A stretch of 64,000 nucleotides of DNA from Bacteroidales bacterium (GCA_004556745.1 SFFY01000004.1:14863-78862), one strand, 5' to 3'. Positions 34,081 to 42,807 are shown, counted from the stretch's first letter. Numbers and translations are program-made. Notes: a model not told the origin generated them from the letters alone.

Positions 34081-35409
34081 ATGAAGAACGCAAGCGACCA
34101 TAACAACGTGCAGCCTCCCAAGAACGACCTTAAAAGGCATTTGGGAGTGACTTTTCTCGCGATTGTCATCACGGGCTTCTTCGCCCTGATCGCGGTGAAA
34201 GCCAAGCCCCTCGACCCCATCCGCCGCGCCATCAGCGAGTTCTCCTTTACCGACATCTACTACGAGATACAAAAGGAGACGAGCAGCGCAGACACGAGCC
34301 GCGTCATCACCATTGTAGACATCACAGAGCAGAAGACGCGCGCAGAAATAGCCCAGACTTTATTGGACATCGAAGCCTGCCGCCCCACGGTTGTGGGCGT
34401 GGACGTGTGCTTCGAGAGCGAGGGCGAGGACACCGGCGGCAACGACTCCCTCATATACGTGGCGGAGACCTATAATAATATTGTGTTCGCCATGAAGTTC
34501 TACGACTGGAAAAACGAAGAGCGCGGCTGGACCACGGCTGTGCACTCCTTTTTCCACGATGTGCTGCCCATTACCGAGGGGGCGAGCAATATGCCCCGCG
34601 CCCTCTACGACAACATGAAGCGCAAAGTGTCGCTCGCAGAGCGTTACGAGGGGCAGGAGTTCCCTTCCTTCGCGCGGCAAATCATCAACAAGTATGCCGG
34701 AGAGGACGTGCTCGGCGACCGCACCGACGAGGTGAACATCAATTTCTCCCCCACCTGCTTCCGCGTGCTGCGACCCGAGGAGGTGAAACTGCATCCCGAG
34801 TTGATAGAAGGACAAATCGTGCTCTACGGCGCCATGTACGAGAGCAGCGACATGCACTGGACGCCCCACGGACGCATGGCGGGCGTGAACATCTGGGCAT
34901 ACGCCCTGCAAAGCATCATCGACCGCAACGAGGTGCACAATGTGCCCTTTGTGCTGCTGTGCGTCATCTCGCTGCTGGTCATCTTCCTGGTGGAGGTGTT
35001 GCAGTCGGGCTACCTCGGGCGCACGCAGGCCTCGAAGAGCGTGTTCGTGAAGTACATTGTGGGCTCCACGTACTTCCTCACGGTGCTCACCTTCCTCTTC
35101 ACCTCCGTGTTCCTCGGCATCTCCTACATCGTATTCAAGCAGTTCTACATCAGCTTCAACCTCGCGTGGGCACTCACCGTAATCACCTTCCTCGGCACCT
35201 CGCGCAGCATGTACACCGCCTTGAAAAACTACGTGCTGGCACTGCACGAGCAGCATGAAATAGGCTATATCCACCGCTTCTTCAACTTCGTGGTGCGCAA
35301 AATCAAGAAAGGGAAAGAGACATGCGGGCCACGGCTTTCCGTCGCAAGGAGAAGGGGCGCTTTGCAAAACTCCTGCCGCAGAAAAAGCAGCAAAGAAAAA
35401 GCAGAATAA
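34081..35409 (+). CDS. CHASE2-domain membrane protein without output domain
   Basis: 442 residues. One N-terminal membrane helix (about 22-41), a periplasmic CHASE2 sensor domain (about 55-285; VDITEQKTRAEIAQTLLDIE, VVGVDVCFESEGEDTGGND, VLYGAMYESSDMHWTPHGRM, GVNIWAYALQSIIDRN), then three C-terminal membrane helices (about 290-390). CHASE2 is a ligand-sensing module usually fused to a cyclase, kinase or phosphatase; here only a basic tail follows. The signal would then pass to partner proteins in the same operon. The last 35 residues are Arg/Lys/Ser-rich and compositionally odd. Confidence 0.82.
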   Translation: MKNASDHNNVQPPKNDLKRHLGVTFLAIVITGFFALIAVKAKPLDPIRRAISEFSFTDIYYEIQKETSSADTSRVITIVDITEQKTRAEIAQTLLDIEACRPTVVGVDVCFESEGEDTGGNDSLIYVAETYNNIVFAMKFYDWKNEERGWTTAVHSFFHDVLPITEGASNMPRALYDNMKRKVSLAERYEGQEFPSFARQIINKYAGEDVLGDRTDEVNINFSPTCFRVLRPEEVKLHPELIEGQIVLYGAMYESSDMHWTPHGRMAGVNIWAYALQSIIDRNEVHNVPFVLLCVISLLVIFLVEVLQSGYLGRTQASKSVFVKYIVGSTYFLTVLTFLFTSVFLGISYIVFKQFYISFNLAWALTVITFLGTSRSMYTALKNYVLALHEQHEIGYIHRFFNFVVRKIKKGKETCGPRLSVARRRGALQNSCRRKSSKEKAE

Positions 35410-35421
35410 AAATCAGAATAA

Positions 35422-37299
35422 ATGAAGAACCAATATATAAAATATGCATTGTTGGCCTGCCTGGCCCTGACGTTTGCCGGCACGGCTTTGGCGCAGAAAC
35501 TCATTGCCTATCACGTGGTGGGCGACGTGGTGCGCTATAAGGACGGAAAGGCGCAGCCGCTCGTGATGAACGCGGCGGTGGAGTGGGGCGACGTGATCAA
35601 TGTGCCCTATGCCGGCAAGGTGGAGTTGCTCGACGAAAAGAACGCCCGCCGCATCACCATCAAGAAAGCCGGAAAGGGAACGGTCAAGGTGCTGAGCGAG
35701 AACAAGAACAACAGCATCGCCGCCCTGTCGCTGGGCTATGTGCAGTATGTCAAGAAACAAATGACCAAGAAAGGGCTCGTGTCCAAGCAGCGTTACAGCG
35801 ACTTTGCCTGCGTGACGCGCGAGCGCGACTCCGTGGCAGTAGCCCAGAAGCCGGGCAAGAAGAAAAACCCCTTTGAAGAAGAGTTTCAGAAATTCAAGAA
35901 ACAGGCCAATAAGGAGTTCGACGACTTCCGCGAAAAGTGCAACCGCGAATATCTCGCCTTCGTGCGCGAGGCGTGGGCAGAGTTTGGCATGGAACCGCCC
36001 GTGCGGCGGCCGCAGGAGCCGCGGGTGGAACCCGTGGTATGCAGTGACACGGCGCGGCAGACCATAGCGATTGGCAAGGTGCCCGTGAAACGCCTGCCGC
36101 AAAAAGTGAACCTTGTGCCCGCCGACCCCGAGCGCGTAGCCCCCAAGGTGATGCCGCCCTTTAAGATAAAGCCCCTGCCCATCGGTGAGGAGGACAAAGA
36201 ATACCAAAACATGCCCGTCACCTTCTTCGGAACGGAACTGCGCGTGCACCTCGGCGAAGACCAGCGCATCAACCTTGGCGAAATCTCGCCCGACCGCGTG
36301 GCCGATGCCTTGGAATATTTCTCCGGCGGCGACTACGACAACCTGCTCTACGACTGCCTGCAAATACGCAAAAACCGCAAGCTCTGCGACTGGGCGTATC
36401 TGCTCCTCGTGCAGACCATTGCCGATCAATTCTGCGGCGCGCAGACCAACGAGGCTGCCCTCTTGGCAGGTTATCTCTACTATCAGTCGGGCTATAAAGT
36501 GCGCTTCGGCAGCGTGGCCGACAGGATTTACCTGCTCGTGGCCTCGCGCCACTTCATCTACGACAAGGAGTCGGTCATCGTGGACGGCGAACGCTTCTAT
36601 CCCCTCGAGGACGTAGGCGGCAACCTCAGCATCTGCCGCGCCTCTTTCCCCAAGGAGCAAAGTCTCTCGCTCTTCATCCCCCAAAGTCCCGCCTTTGCCG
36701 AAACCGCCGCAGCGGAGGAGCGGACCATTGCCTCGCACCGCTACGACGGTCTCGAATGCAAAGTGCAGGTGAACAAGAACCTCATCGACTTCTACGACTC
36801 TTACCCCGCCTCTATCGTCAATCAAGACGTTACTTCGCGCTGGGTGATGTATGCCAACACGCCCATGAACGAGGCGGTGAAAGAACAGGTGTATCCTGCC
36901 CTGCGCGAACGCCTCAAAGGCTTGGGCGAGCTGGAGGCTGTGGAGCGGCTGCTCAACCTCGTGCAGACCGGGCTGGAATATGAATACGACGACAAGGTGT
37001 GGGGCGGCGACCGCGTGTTCTTTGCCGAGGAAAGTCTCTACTATCCCTTCTGTGACTGCGAAGACCGCGCCATTCTCTTCACCCGCCTCGTGCGCGACCT
37101 GCTTGGGCTGGACTGCGTGCTGATATACTATCCCGGACACCTCGCCGCCGCCGTGCGCTTTGCCAAAACGCCGACCGGCGTGTGCTACTCCCTCAACGGC
37201 AAAGACTACACCCTCTGCGACCCCACCTACATCAATGCCCGCGTCGGCATGGAAATGCCCAAGATAGACAATACCAACGTAACACTGATACCGCTATGA
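35422..37299 (+). CDS. Exported transglutaminase-like cysteine protease
   Basis: 625 residues with a signal peptide (MKNQYIKYALLACLALTFAG). Residues 27-110 resemble a FecR-type beta domain (VVGDVVRYKDGKAQPL, VEWGDVINVPYAGKVELLDE). A Lys/Glu-rich helical region (145-190) and a Pro-rich linker (192-255) follow. The C-terminal domain carries a transglutaminase-like triad: Cys546 (YYPFCDCEDRAILF), His573 (YYPGHLAAAVRF) and Asp600 (TLCDPTYINA). Such domains usually act as peptidases. Its stop overlaps the next start (ATGA at 37296), indicating translational coupling. Confidence 0.82.
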   Translation: MKNQYIKYALLACLALTFAGTALAQKLIAYHVVGDVVRYKDGKAQPLVMNAAVEWGDVINVPYAGKVELLDEKNARRITIKKAGKGTVKVLSENKNNSIAALSLGYVQYVKKQMTKKGLVSKQRYSDFACVTRERDSVAVAQKPGKKKNPFEEEFQKFKKQANKEFDDFREKCNREYLAFVREAWAEFGMEPPVRRPQEPRVEPVVCSDTARQTIAIGKVPVKRLPQKVNLVPADPERVAPKVMPPFKIKPLPIGEEDKEYQNMPVTFFGTELRVHLGEDQRINLGEISPDRVADALEYFSGGDYDNLLYDCLQIRKNRKLCDWAYLLLVQTIADQFCGAQTNEAALLAGYLYYQSGYKVRFGSVADRIYLLVASRHFIYDKESVIVDGERFYPLEDVGGNLSICRASFPKEQSLSLFIPQSPAFAETAAAEERTIASHRYDGLECKVQVNKNLIDFYDSYPASIVNQDVTSRWVMYANTPMNEAVKEQVYPALRERLKGLGELEAVERLLNLVQTGLEYEYDDKVWGGDRVFFAEESLYYPFCDCEDRAILFTRLVRDLLGLDCVLIYYPGHLAAAVRFAKTPTGVCYSLNGKDYTLCDPTYINARVGMEMPKIDNTNVTLIPL

Positions 37300-38183
37300 T
37301 GCGCCGACTCTATACATTTATATATATATTGCTCCTTACTGCCACGGCTGCCGCTTACGCCGACAAGGAAGCCAAGCCGCGTAAAGTGCACGGCAAGGCA
37401 ACGCTCATTCTCTCCGAAAACGACAACATGACGCTTATCGAAGCCAAGCGCGAGTGCGTCAAGCGCGCCCGCTACGAGGCCATTAAGGAAGCCTTCGGAG
37501 AAAGCCTCTCCTCCACGACCAACATCGTGGAGGGCACGGTGAACGGCATGGACATCTCCAACTTCGTGGAAGAAACCACGATGAGCGCAAAGGCAGAGTG
37601 GGTGGAAGATACGAAAGAGCCCGTGGTGAAATACGACTCAGACGGCGAGCGCATCGTATTCACCGCCGAAGTGTGGGGCATGGCGCGGCCCATTACAAGT
37701 GCCGCCATAGAACTGGACTGGAAAGTGCTCTGCGGCGGTACGGCCGACAGCAATGAAAGCGACGAGTTCAGACATAAAGAGAGAATTTACATCAAATTCC
37801 GCGCGCCCGTGTCGGGCTTCCTCGCCATTTACCTGCTCGACAGCACCAACAAGGAAGCCTCCTGCCTCCTGCCCTACAAGCACAACGTCATGGGGCGGCA
37901 CGAGGTGATGGGCGGCAAAGACTACATCTTCTTCGACAAAGAGTCCGACCCCCGCGCCATTCCCTATTGCCTTACCACGAGCATGCCGCTCGAAATGGAT
38001 CAGGTGGTGCTAATTTTCTCGCCTAACAAGTTCACCAAGTGCAACGAAATCACCGGAGACCGCCGGCACCCCAACTCGTTGAGCATCGACGACTTCGAGG
38101 CGTGGCTCAAACGCCTCAAGCAGCAGGACGACGATATGGTGGTAGACCGCAACAAATGGATTAAAATATATAACAAACAATAA
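37296..38183 (+). CDS. Exported LPP20-like plus DUF4384-like protein
   Basis: 295 residues. The start is the ATG at 37296, overlapping the previous stop. Signal peptide MMRRLYTFIYILLLTATAAA. Residues about 45-125 (LIEAKRECVKRARYEAIKEA, FGESLSSTTNIVEGTV) look like the N-terminal helix-sheet domain of FlgT/LPP20-like envelope proteins. The rest (RIYIKFRAPVSGFLAIYLLD, CLLPYKHNVMGRHEVMGG, TTSMPLEMDQVVLIFSPNKF) fits DUF4384, a beta domain known as a partner or fusion of caspase-like proteases and kinases. It links the transglutaminase gene to the caspase gene in this operon. Confidence 0.75.
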   Translation: MMRRLYTFIYILLLTATAAAYADKEAKPRKVHGKATLILSENDNMTLIEAKRECVKRARYEAIKEAFGESLSSTTNIVEGTVNGMDISNFVEETTMSAKAEWVEDTKEPVVKYDSDGERIVFTAEVWGMARPITSAAIELDWKVLCGGTADSNESDEFRHKERIYIKFRAPVSGFLAIYLLDSTNKEASCLLPYKHNVMGRHEVMGGKDYIFFDKESDPRAIPYCLTTSMPLEMDQVVLIFSPNKFTKCNEITGDRRHPNSLSIDDFEAWLKRLKQQDDDMVVDRNKWIKIYNKQ

Positions 38184-38195
38184 TACCTAATCACA

Positions 38196-39158
38196 ATGAA
38201 AAAACAACTAACCCTGCTGGCGGCCTTGCTCTTCGCACTGACCGCCGCGGCACAAATCGACGAGAACAAACAGCAGCTTCTCGATTACGAGGAAGACACA
38301 GCCAACGTGGTGTCACTCGCCGACATCTTAAAGATGCAGCAGGAGGTTTATAGCAAAAACTACAACCGCGAAAACCTCCAGCAAGTGTGGAAGCGCAAGA
38401 AAACCTTTTCCGTGAGCTACAACACATCAAGACTGACAGCCAGAAAAGTGCCTTTCTACGAGGCAAAGGAAGACGCCTACAATGTGAAAAGCTACAAATT
38501 TGAGAGCGATTGGGGCTTCTCACTGCAAAGCGCCAACACCTTCCGCCTGCACAAAAAGCCTATTGCCAACACCGTGGCGTTCGGACTCGAGTTCTCACCG
38601 CTCAACCTTTCGGTGAACCACTACAAGCAGATGCCCGACTTTGCTTACAACAGCAGCATCGTGAAAGACGCGTCCGACACGAAAAATCTTATCTATTATT
38701 CGCCGTGGGGACTTGAAATGTACGACATCTCCTACGGTATGCACATCGGTCCCTCAATCACCGTTGCGCCTTTCACCGCCTTGAAAAGCAAAGGACTGGC
38801 ACACCTGCGCCTACAAGCCTATTTCGCCCTCGGCTATCGCTTCGACATCATGTTTCGCAGCAGCGACAAAGACAAAGACGTCAACGACCCCGATGCAGCC
38901 GACACCAGCGATCCTGCCAACACTGACAAAGCGGCGCAAACGGCTTACGACAAGGTGAACAGCAGTAGCCTTATCACGTGGGCGCACGGCCTCTACACGC
39001 AGTTCGGCTTCCGTATCAACTGGAAGTTTATCGGTATCTCCTACGAAATCACCAAGGGCGACTGGAAGCACAAATCAGTTGAGACAAAGATATTCGGTTC
39101 TCAGAAAGAAAAATTCAACGCAACCAGCAGCCGCATCGGCTTGACCTTCTTCTGGTAA
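38196..39158 (+). CDS. Probable outer-membrane beta-barrel protein of the caspase cluster
   Basis: 320 residues with a signal peptide ending TAAAQ. After a polar N-terminus (about 20-75) come alternating strands such as KTFSVSYNTSRLTAR, NTVAFGLEFSPLNLSVNHY and LRLQAYFALGYRFDIMF, an Asp-rich loop (DKDKDVNDPDAADTSDP), and a terminal aromatic strand SSRIGLTFFW. That final Phe-Trp is the expected outer-membrane insertion signal. No named family recognised. It starts 12 bp after the DUF4384-like gene, so it is co-transcribed. Confidence 0.7.
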   Translation: MKKQLTLLAALLFALTAAAQIDENKQQLLDYEEDTANVVSLADILKMQQEVYSKNYNRENLQQVWKRKKTFSVSYNTSRLTARKVPFYEAKEDAYNVKSYKFESDWGFSLQSANTFRLHKKPIANTVAFGLEFSPLNLSVNHYKQMPDFAYNSSIVKDASDTKNLIYYSPWGLEMYDISYGMHIGPSITVAPFTALKSKGLAHLRLQAYFALGYRFDIMFRSSDKDKDVNDPDAADTSDPANTDKAAQTAYDKVNSSSLITWAHGLYTQFGFRINWKFIGISYEITKGDWKHKSVETKIFGSQKEKFNATSSRIGLTFFW

Positions 39159-39172
39159 AATTAATAGTTTGA

Positions 39173-39259
39173 CTCGTCTACTTGTTTACTAAAAACTCGT
39201 CTACTTGTCTACTCGTTTACTTGTTTACTCGTTTACTATAAAACTCGTCTACTATAAAA
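39173..39259. repeat. Octamer tandem array ending 2 bp before the caspase start codon
   Basis: Eleven units: CTCGTCTA, CTTGTTTA, CTAAAAA (7 bp), CTCGTCTA, CTTGTCTA, CTCGTTTA, CTTGTTTA, CTCGTTTA, CTATAAAA, CTCGTCTA, CTATAAAA. The array makes up nearly the whole gap between the barrel gene and the caspase gene. Related octamers occur at 11946-12057. Confidence 0.85.
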
Positions 39260-39261
39260 TC

Positions 39262-40779
39262 ATGAAAAAGATATTTGCACTCCTCATAGCCGCGTTGCTC
39301 GGTGCGACCGGCCTCTTTGCACAGGATTACATCACCACCGACGGTAAGTGCGGCAAAGACGTGGCGTGGACCTTCGACGGCAAAACGCTCACGCTCACAA
39401 ATACCAACACCAAAGGCTTCACAGCCCTTATGGACAACTATGACGCGCAGAAGCACCCCGCGCCGTGGATAAAGAAAAAACTCAAAGTGCAGGCCGTGCG
39501 CGTGGGTCGCGGCATCGAAACCATCGGTTCGTGCGCCTTCGCAGGCTGCCGCGCCCTCACGGAAGTAATCTTCGACGACAACGCTTGCACCAAAATCGGC
39601 TGGGGCGCATTCATGGACTGCGAACGCCTCGTGAACGTAGCCCTGCCCAAAAGCCTCAAAAGCATCGGCACCATAGCCTTTGCCAACTGCCGCTCGCTCA
39701 CCGCCGTGAAAGTGCCCGACCAGTGCCACGTGCAGGACCAGGCCTTCCTCAACTGCAGCAGCGTGCGCTCTATTGAGGTGAGCCCCACCGCCACCCTCGG
39801 CCGCTACGTCTTCGCCTCTGAAATAAGGGTAGACGGAAAGGTGCGCCACACGCTCTACAACGATGAGGTGCGCCGCCTGCCCATTCAAATCAACTCGCGC
39901 AACTGCCACACCTACGGCTTCTCCAAAGACGCCATCGAACGCTACCGCAAGGGGGGCAACTCCAACGCCCTCGCCGACTACGACTACATCACCTCCGAAG
40001 TAGACAGCATTATCCCAAGCAATATCTACGTGAAGCGCGACACCTACGCCCTCATCATCGGTAACGAAAACTACCGCTTCGTGCCGCAGGTGCCCTATGC
40101 CATTCACGATGCCCGTGTGTTCCGCCAGTACTGCGAGCAGACGCTGGGCCTGCCCGCCGAGCATATCCACATTTGCGAGGATGCCACCAAGCAGATTATC
40201 CTCGAAGACGAACTCCCCTGGCTCGAATCCATTCCCAATCGCGACCGCAAGAAACTCATCGTCTATTACGCCGGCCACGGCGTGCCCGACGTGAGCCAGA
40301 AGAACAAGGCATACCTCCTGCCCACCGACGTGCGCGGCACGAAGCCGGCCAACGGCATTGCGCTCGACGACTTCTATGCCCGTCTGGGCGACTTGGCATT
40401 CAGCCAGACCAGCGTGTTCCTCGATGCCTGCTTCAGCGGCATCGACCGCGACAACCGAAGCGTGAACGAGGGTGAGCGCGGCGTGGAAATCGCCGCAGAG
40501 GAAGGAACGCTCACCTCCGGCAACGTCGTTGTGTTCTCTGCCGCGCAGGGCAACGAAACGGCGCAGGGCTATCAGGAACAGGGACATGGTCTCTTCACCT
40601 ACTACCTGCTCAAATCCCTGCAATACACCTCCGGCTACGTCACCTTCGGCGAACTCTCCGACATTCTTCGCGTCAATGTGAGCAAGCGCGCCTTGGAACT
40701 CAAGCAGCGCAAGCCGCAAAACCCCTCTACCTCCGCCTCGCCCGCCGTCAGCGAAACTTGGAGATCCTTGATGTTCTAA
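39262..40779 (+). CDS. Exported caspase-family (C14) protease with BspA-like leucine-rich N-terminus
   Basis: 505 residues from the ATG at 39262, where the signal peptide MKKIFALLIAALLGATGLFA begins; the frame opens earlier within the octamer array. Residues about 75-190 hold BspA-type leucine-rich repeats (GIETIGSCAFAGCRALTEV, TKIGWGAFMDCERLVNVALP). The caspase domain follows (about 260-490): YALIIGNENY, DARVFRQYCEQTLGLP, catalytic His339 in LIVYYAGHGVPD, catalytic Cys390 in VFLDACFSG, and VVVFSAAQGNETAQGY. Both catalytic residues are present. Being exported, it should act in the periplasm or outside, unlike cytosolic bacterial caspases of immunity. Substrate unknown. Confidence 0.88.
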   Translation: MKKIFALLIAALLGATGLFAQDYITTDGKCGKDVAWTFDGKTLTLTNTNTKGFTALMDNYDAQKHPAPWIKKKLKVQAVRVGRGIETIGSCAFAGCRALTEVIFDDNACTKIGWGAFMDCERLVNVALPKSLKSIGTIAFANCRSLTAVKVPDQCHVQDQAFLNCSSVRSIEVSPTATLGRYVFASEIRVDGKVRHTLYNDEVRRLPIQINSRNCHTYGFSKDAIERYRKGGNSNALADYDYITSEVDSIIPSNIYVKRDTYALIIGNENYRFVPQVPYAIHDARVFRQYCEQTLGLPAEHIHICEDATKQIILEDELPWLESIPNRDRKKLIVYYAGHGVPDVSQKNKAYLLPTDVRGTKPANGIALDDFYARLGDLAFSQTSVFLDACFSGIDRDNRSVNEGERGVEIAAEEGTLTSGNVVVFSAAQGNETAQGYQEQGHGLFTYYLLKSLQYTSGYVTFGELSDILRVNVSKRALELKQRKPQNPSTSASPAVSETWRSLMF

Positions 40780-40822
40780 GATTATTGCTGTTCGTTACAA
40801 CTTTTTGTGACGGATAAGAATT

Positions 40823-40857
40823 AGGGCTGACACCTCCTTGGAAGTGTCAGCTCTTTT
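40823..40857 (+). terminator. Terminator of the CHASE2/caspase cluster
   Basis: GGGCTGACAC pairs with GTGTCAGCTC around a 10-base loop, followed by TTTTAGTTG; 45 bp after the caspase stop. Confidence 0.88.
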
Positions 40858-40930
40858 AGTTGTCTTTGTATTTGAAAAGAGATATTTCTAATGATCCAGA
40901 GCTTCGCCCTGGATCATATGAAGCTCTGAG

Positions 40931-40965
40931 TTTTGCCGGACAACAATAAAAAATTATTACTTTTG
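40931..40965 (+). promoter_or_regulatory. Putative promoter of the ECF sigma operon
   Basis: TTTTG (40931-40935), 22-bp spacer, TACTTTTG (40958-40965). The spacer is slightly long for the consensus; 84 bp before the sigma-factor start. Confidence 0.55.
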
Positions 40966-41049
40966 CGGTAGGCAAAAACTGAGGCTTCAAAAAAAATCGT
41001 TTTTCCTTGTAACTTTTTACCCGTTCGTCCGTCTTTCAATTAGAGAGCA

Positions 41050-41562
41050 ATGAAAGAAATAGACTTCCGCCACGACCTTTTACCCCTGAAAGATAAAATC
41101 TTTCGCCTTGCCCTCCGCATTACGCTCCGAGCCGATGAGGCCGAGGACATCACGGAGGAAACGCTGGTACGGGCGTGGGAAAAGCGCAGCGAACTCGCGC
41201 AAGTCAATTCTCTCGAAGCTTATTGCCTCACGGCGACACGCAACCTCGCCCTCGACACCATTGCAAAAAAGGAGCACCAAAACCTCTCGCTCGACGAAGA
41301 TGCTTTCGACCGTCCCGATGCCAGTCGCACGCCGCAAGAAGAATTGGAACACAGCGAAAAGCTGGCGAGCGTGCGGCAAATAATCAATTCCCTGCCCGAA
41401 AAGCAACGCACTGTGGTGCAACTTCGCGACATTGAAGGACTCCCTTATTCTGAAATTGCGGCCGTAACAGGCTGGACCGAGGAAGTAGTAAAAGTCACGC
41501 TGCACCGGGCCCGGAAATTTATCAAACTCGAATACTTAAAATTAGAACATCATGGACTATAA
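41050..41562 (+). CDS. ECF-type RNA polymerase sigma factor
   Basis: 170 residues. Region 2 (about 10-80: ALRITLRADEAEDITEETLV, RAWEKRSEL, AYCLTATRNLALD) binds core polymerase and the -10 region. Region 4 (about 110-165: LPEKQRTVVQLRDIEGLPYS, EIAAVTGWTEEVVKVTLHRA) is a helix-turn-helix. Regions 1 and 3 are absent, so it is a group IV (ECF) sigma. Its 3' end overlaps the next gene by 11 bp, the usual sigma/anti-sigma arrangement. It lies 270 bp after the caspase operon. Confidence 0.93.
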   Translation: MKEIDFRHDLLPLKDKIFRLALRITLRADEAEDITEETLVRAWEKRSELAQVNSLEAYCLTATRNLALDTIAKKEHQNLSLDEDAFDRPDASRTPQEELEHSEKLASVRQIINSLPEKQRTVVQLRDIEGLPYSEIAAVTGWTEEVVKVTLHRARKFIKLEYLKLEHHGL

Positions 41563-42055
41563 ATATATCGAACAACTTTTGGAACGCTACTGGGAGGCGG
41601 CCACCACGGCAGAGGAGGAGCGCATTTTGCGCGCTTTCTTCGCTCAGGACATCTTGCCGGCACATCTTGCCCGGTACAAAGAGTTGTTCGCCTATCAGTC
41701 GGAAGCCGCCGGCGAAGCACTCGGCACAGAGTTTGACGAGCGCGTGCTTGCCCGTATTGGCGAACCGGCCGCACAGCCGCAAATCGTGGTGAAGGCGCAT
41801 CGCATCACGCTTGCCAACCGCCTGCGCCCCTTGTTCCGCGCAGCCGCAGCAGTGGCCATCGTTTGCCTGCTGGGTACTGCCGCGCAACATTCGTTCGACA
41901 ACGAGAACGCCGATGGCGTGCCTGCCGCTTCGCAGCAGACCTATCAGGCGCAGCAGGAAAATCTTCCCGAAGACGCCGAGCGCGCCGGTTTCTACAAGGA
42001 AGCAGGTCCCAAGACGGCAGCGGCAGACTCTCTGCGCAAGCAGGCTGCCGAATAG
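41552..42055 (+). CDS. Probable membrane anti-sigma factor
   Basis: 167 residues, overlapping the sigma gene by 11 bp. The N-terminal cytoplasmic part (1-85) is helical and acidic (YIEQLLERYWEAATTAEEER, ILRAFFAQDILPAHL), followed by one membrane helix (about 93-110, RAAAAVAIVCLLGTAA) and a short Gln/Ala-rich periplasmic tail. No zinc-binding HXXXCXXC is present and no named family is recognised; the role is inferred from gene order, overlap and topology. Confidence 0.65.
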   Translation: MDYKYIEQLLERYWEAATTAEEERILRAFFAQDILPAHLARYKELFAYQSEAAGEALGTEFDERVLARIGEPAAQPQIVVKAHRITLANRLRPLFRAAAAVAIVCLLGTAAQHSFDNENADGVPAASQQTYQAQQENLPEDAERAGFYKEAGPKTAAADSLRKQAAE

Positions 42056-42079
42056 TCCAAGAATATTTGACAAGAAGAA

Positions 42080-42147
42080 CGTTTGTGCAAGGCGAGAGCA
42101 GAGACCGACAAACTTGTTTGATCGGGCTATGCCGAGCCGCAGCCAAA
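42080..42147. repeat. Degenerate copy of the GCAAGGCGAG/CCGAGCCGCAGCC repeat
   Basis: GTGCAAGGCGAGAGCAGAGA, ACAAACTTGTTTGATCGGGC and GCCGAGCCGCAGCC, related to 1731-1780 and 31965-32020. The centre ACAAACTTGTTTG is palindromic. Confidence 0.65.
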
Positions 42148-42263
42148 GGTGCATTTATATGAATAAAAAAGAAAACTGACTATATATGTTTGCCGAAACG
42201 CGGCAACAGCGGTAAAACAACATTTGCACTATTAAAACACTTCATTTATCCAGCGGGATAAAC

Positions 42264-42307
42264 AAAATAAAATCGTCAAGCCTCGCAGACTTGACGATTT
42301 TATTTTT
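42264..42307. terminator. Bidirectional terminator, ECF operon / small barrel gene
   Basis: AAAATAAAATCGTCAAG pairs with CTTGACGATTTTATTTT around CCTCGCAGA; between convergent genes. Confidence 0.9.
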
Positions 42308-42333
42308 GCTACGTTTCTTAAACCAACGTAAAC

Positions 42334-42807
42334 TTAGAAACGATAAGTTACGGTAAGGCCGAAATTATAGAAGCCCGTAGAAAGTACATCGAATTCATCA
42401 CCGAGCACAAAGGCAACCATAGGACGATAGTCTACACCCACAGTGAGAGGCAGTTTCTTTGGCGTGAAACCAAAACCGACCGTGCCGACAGGACCGAACA
42501 TAAAGTCGTGGTATGCGCCGATGCCTGCGCCGACACCTGCCCAAAGTTTCCAGGTCGCAAATTTGGGCGTCCAGTCACCCCACTGCTTCACGTTCCAGTT
42601 GTAGATTCCTTGTGCGGCAAAACCGTCGCCGAAGTCAAAGATACCGGCCGTAACGTCAAGGAAATTCTTGTCGCTTAAATGATACTGATACTCAACGTCT
42701 ACGGTCGCGCCGCCAATGTGCACGCCAAGCGCGTGCTTCGTGCGCTGTGCCGACATCGTCAGGGCTGTCATGCAAAGCAGGACTGCGAGAAAAAGTTTTT
42801 TTGTCAT
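42334..42807 (-). CDS. Small outer-membrane beta-barrel-like protein
   Basis: 157 residues with a signal peptide ending TMSAQ. The body alternates in strand-like fashion (LGVHIGGATVDVEYQYHL, FLDVTAGIFDFGDG, LWAGVGAGIGAYHDFMFG, LTVGVDYRPMVAFVLG) and ends with NFGLTVTYRF, a C-terminal Phe signal for outer-membrane assembly. Probably an 8-strand barrel. Found as short outer-membrane proteins in Bacteroidales; function unknown. Confidence 0.8.
   Translation of the reverse strand: MTKKLFLAVLLCMTALTMSAQRTKHALGVHIGGATVDVEYQYHLSDKNFLDVTAGIFDFGDGFAAQGIYNWNVKQWGDWTPKFATWKLWAGVGAGIGAYHDFMFGPVGTVGFGFTPKKLPLTVGVDYRPMVAFVLGDEFDVLSTGFYNFGLTVTYRF

Noticed and set aside
35290..35409. Possible frameshift at the end of the CHASE2 gene
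   Set aside because: The last 35 residues are odd and basic, and the region carries GGGGCGCTTTGCAAAAC, resembling a dispersed palindrome. But no alternative frame gives a clearly better tail, and spacing to the next gene is normal.
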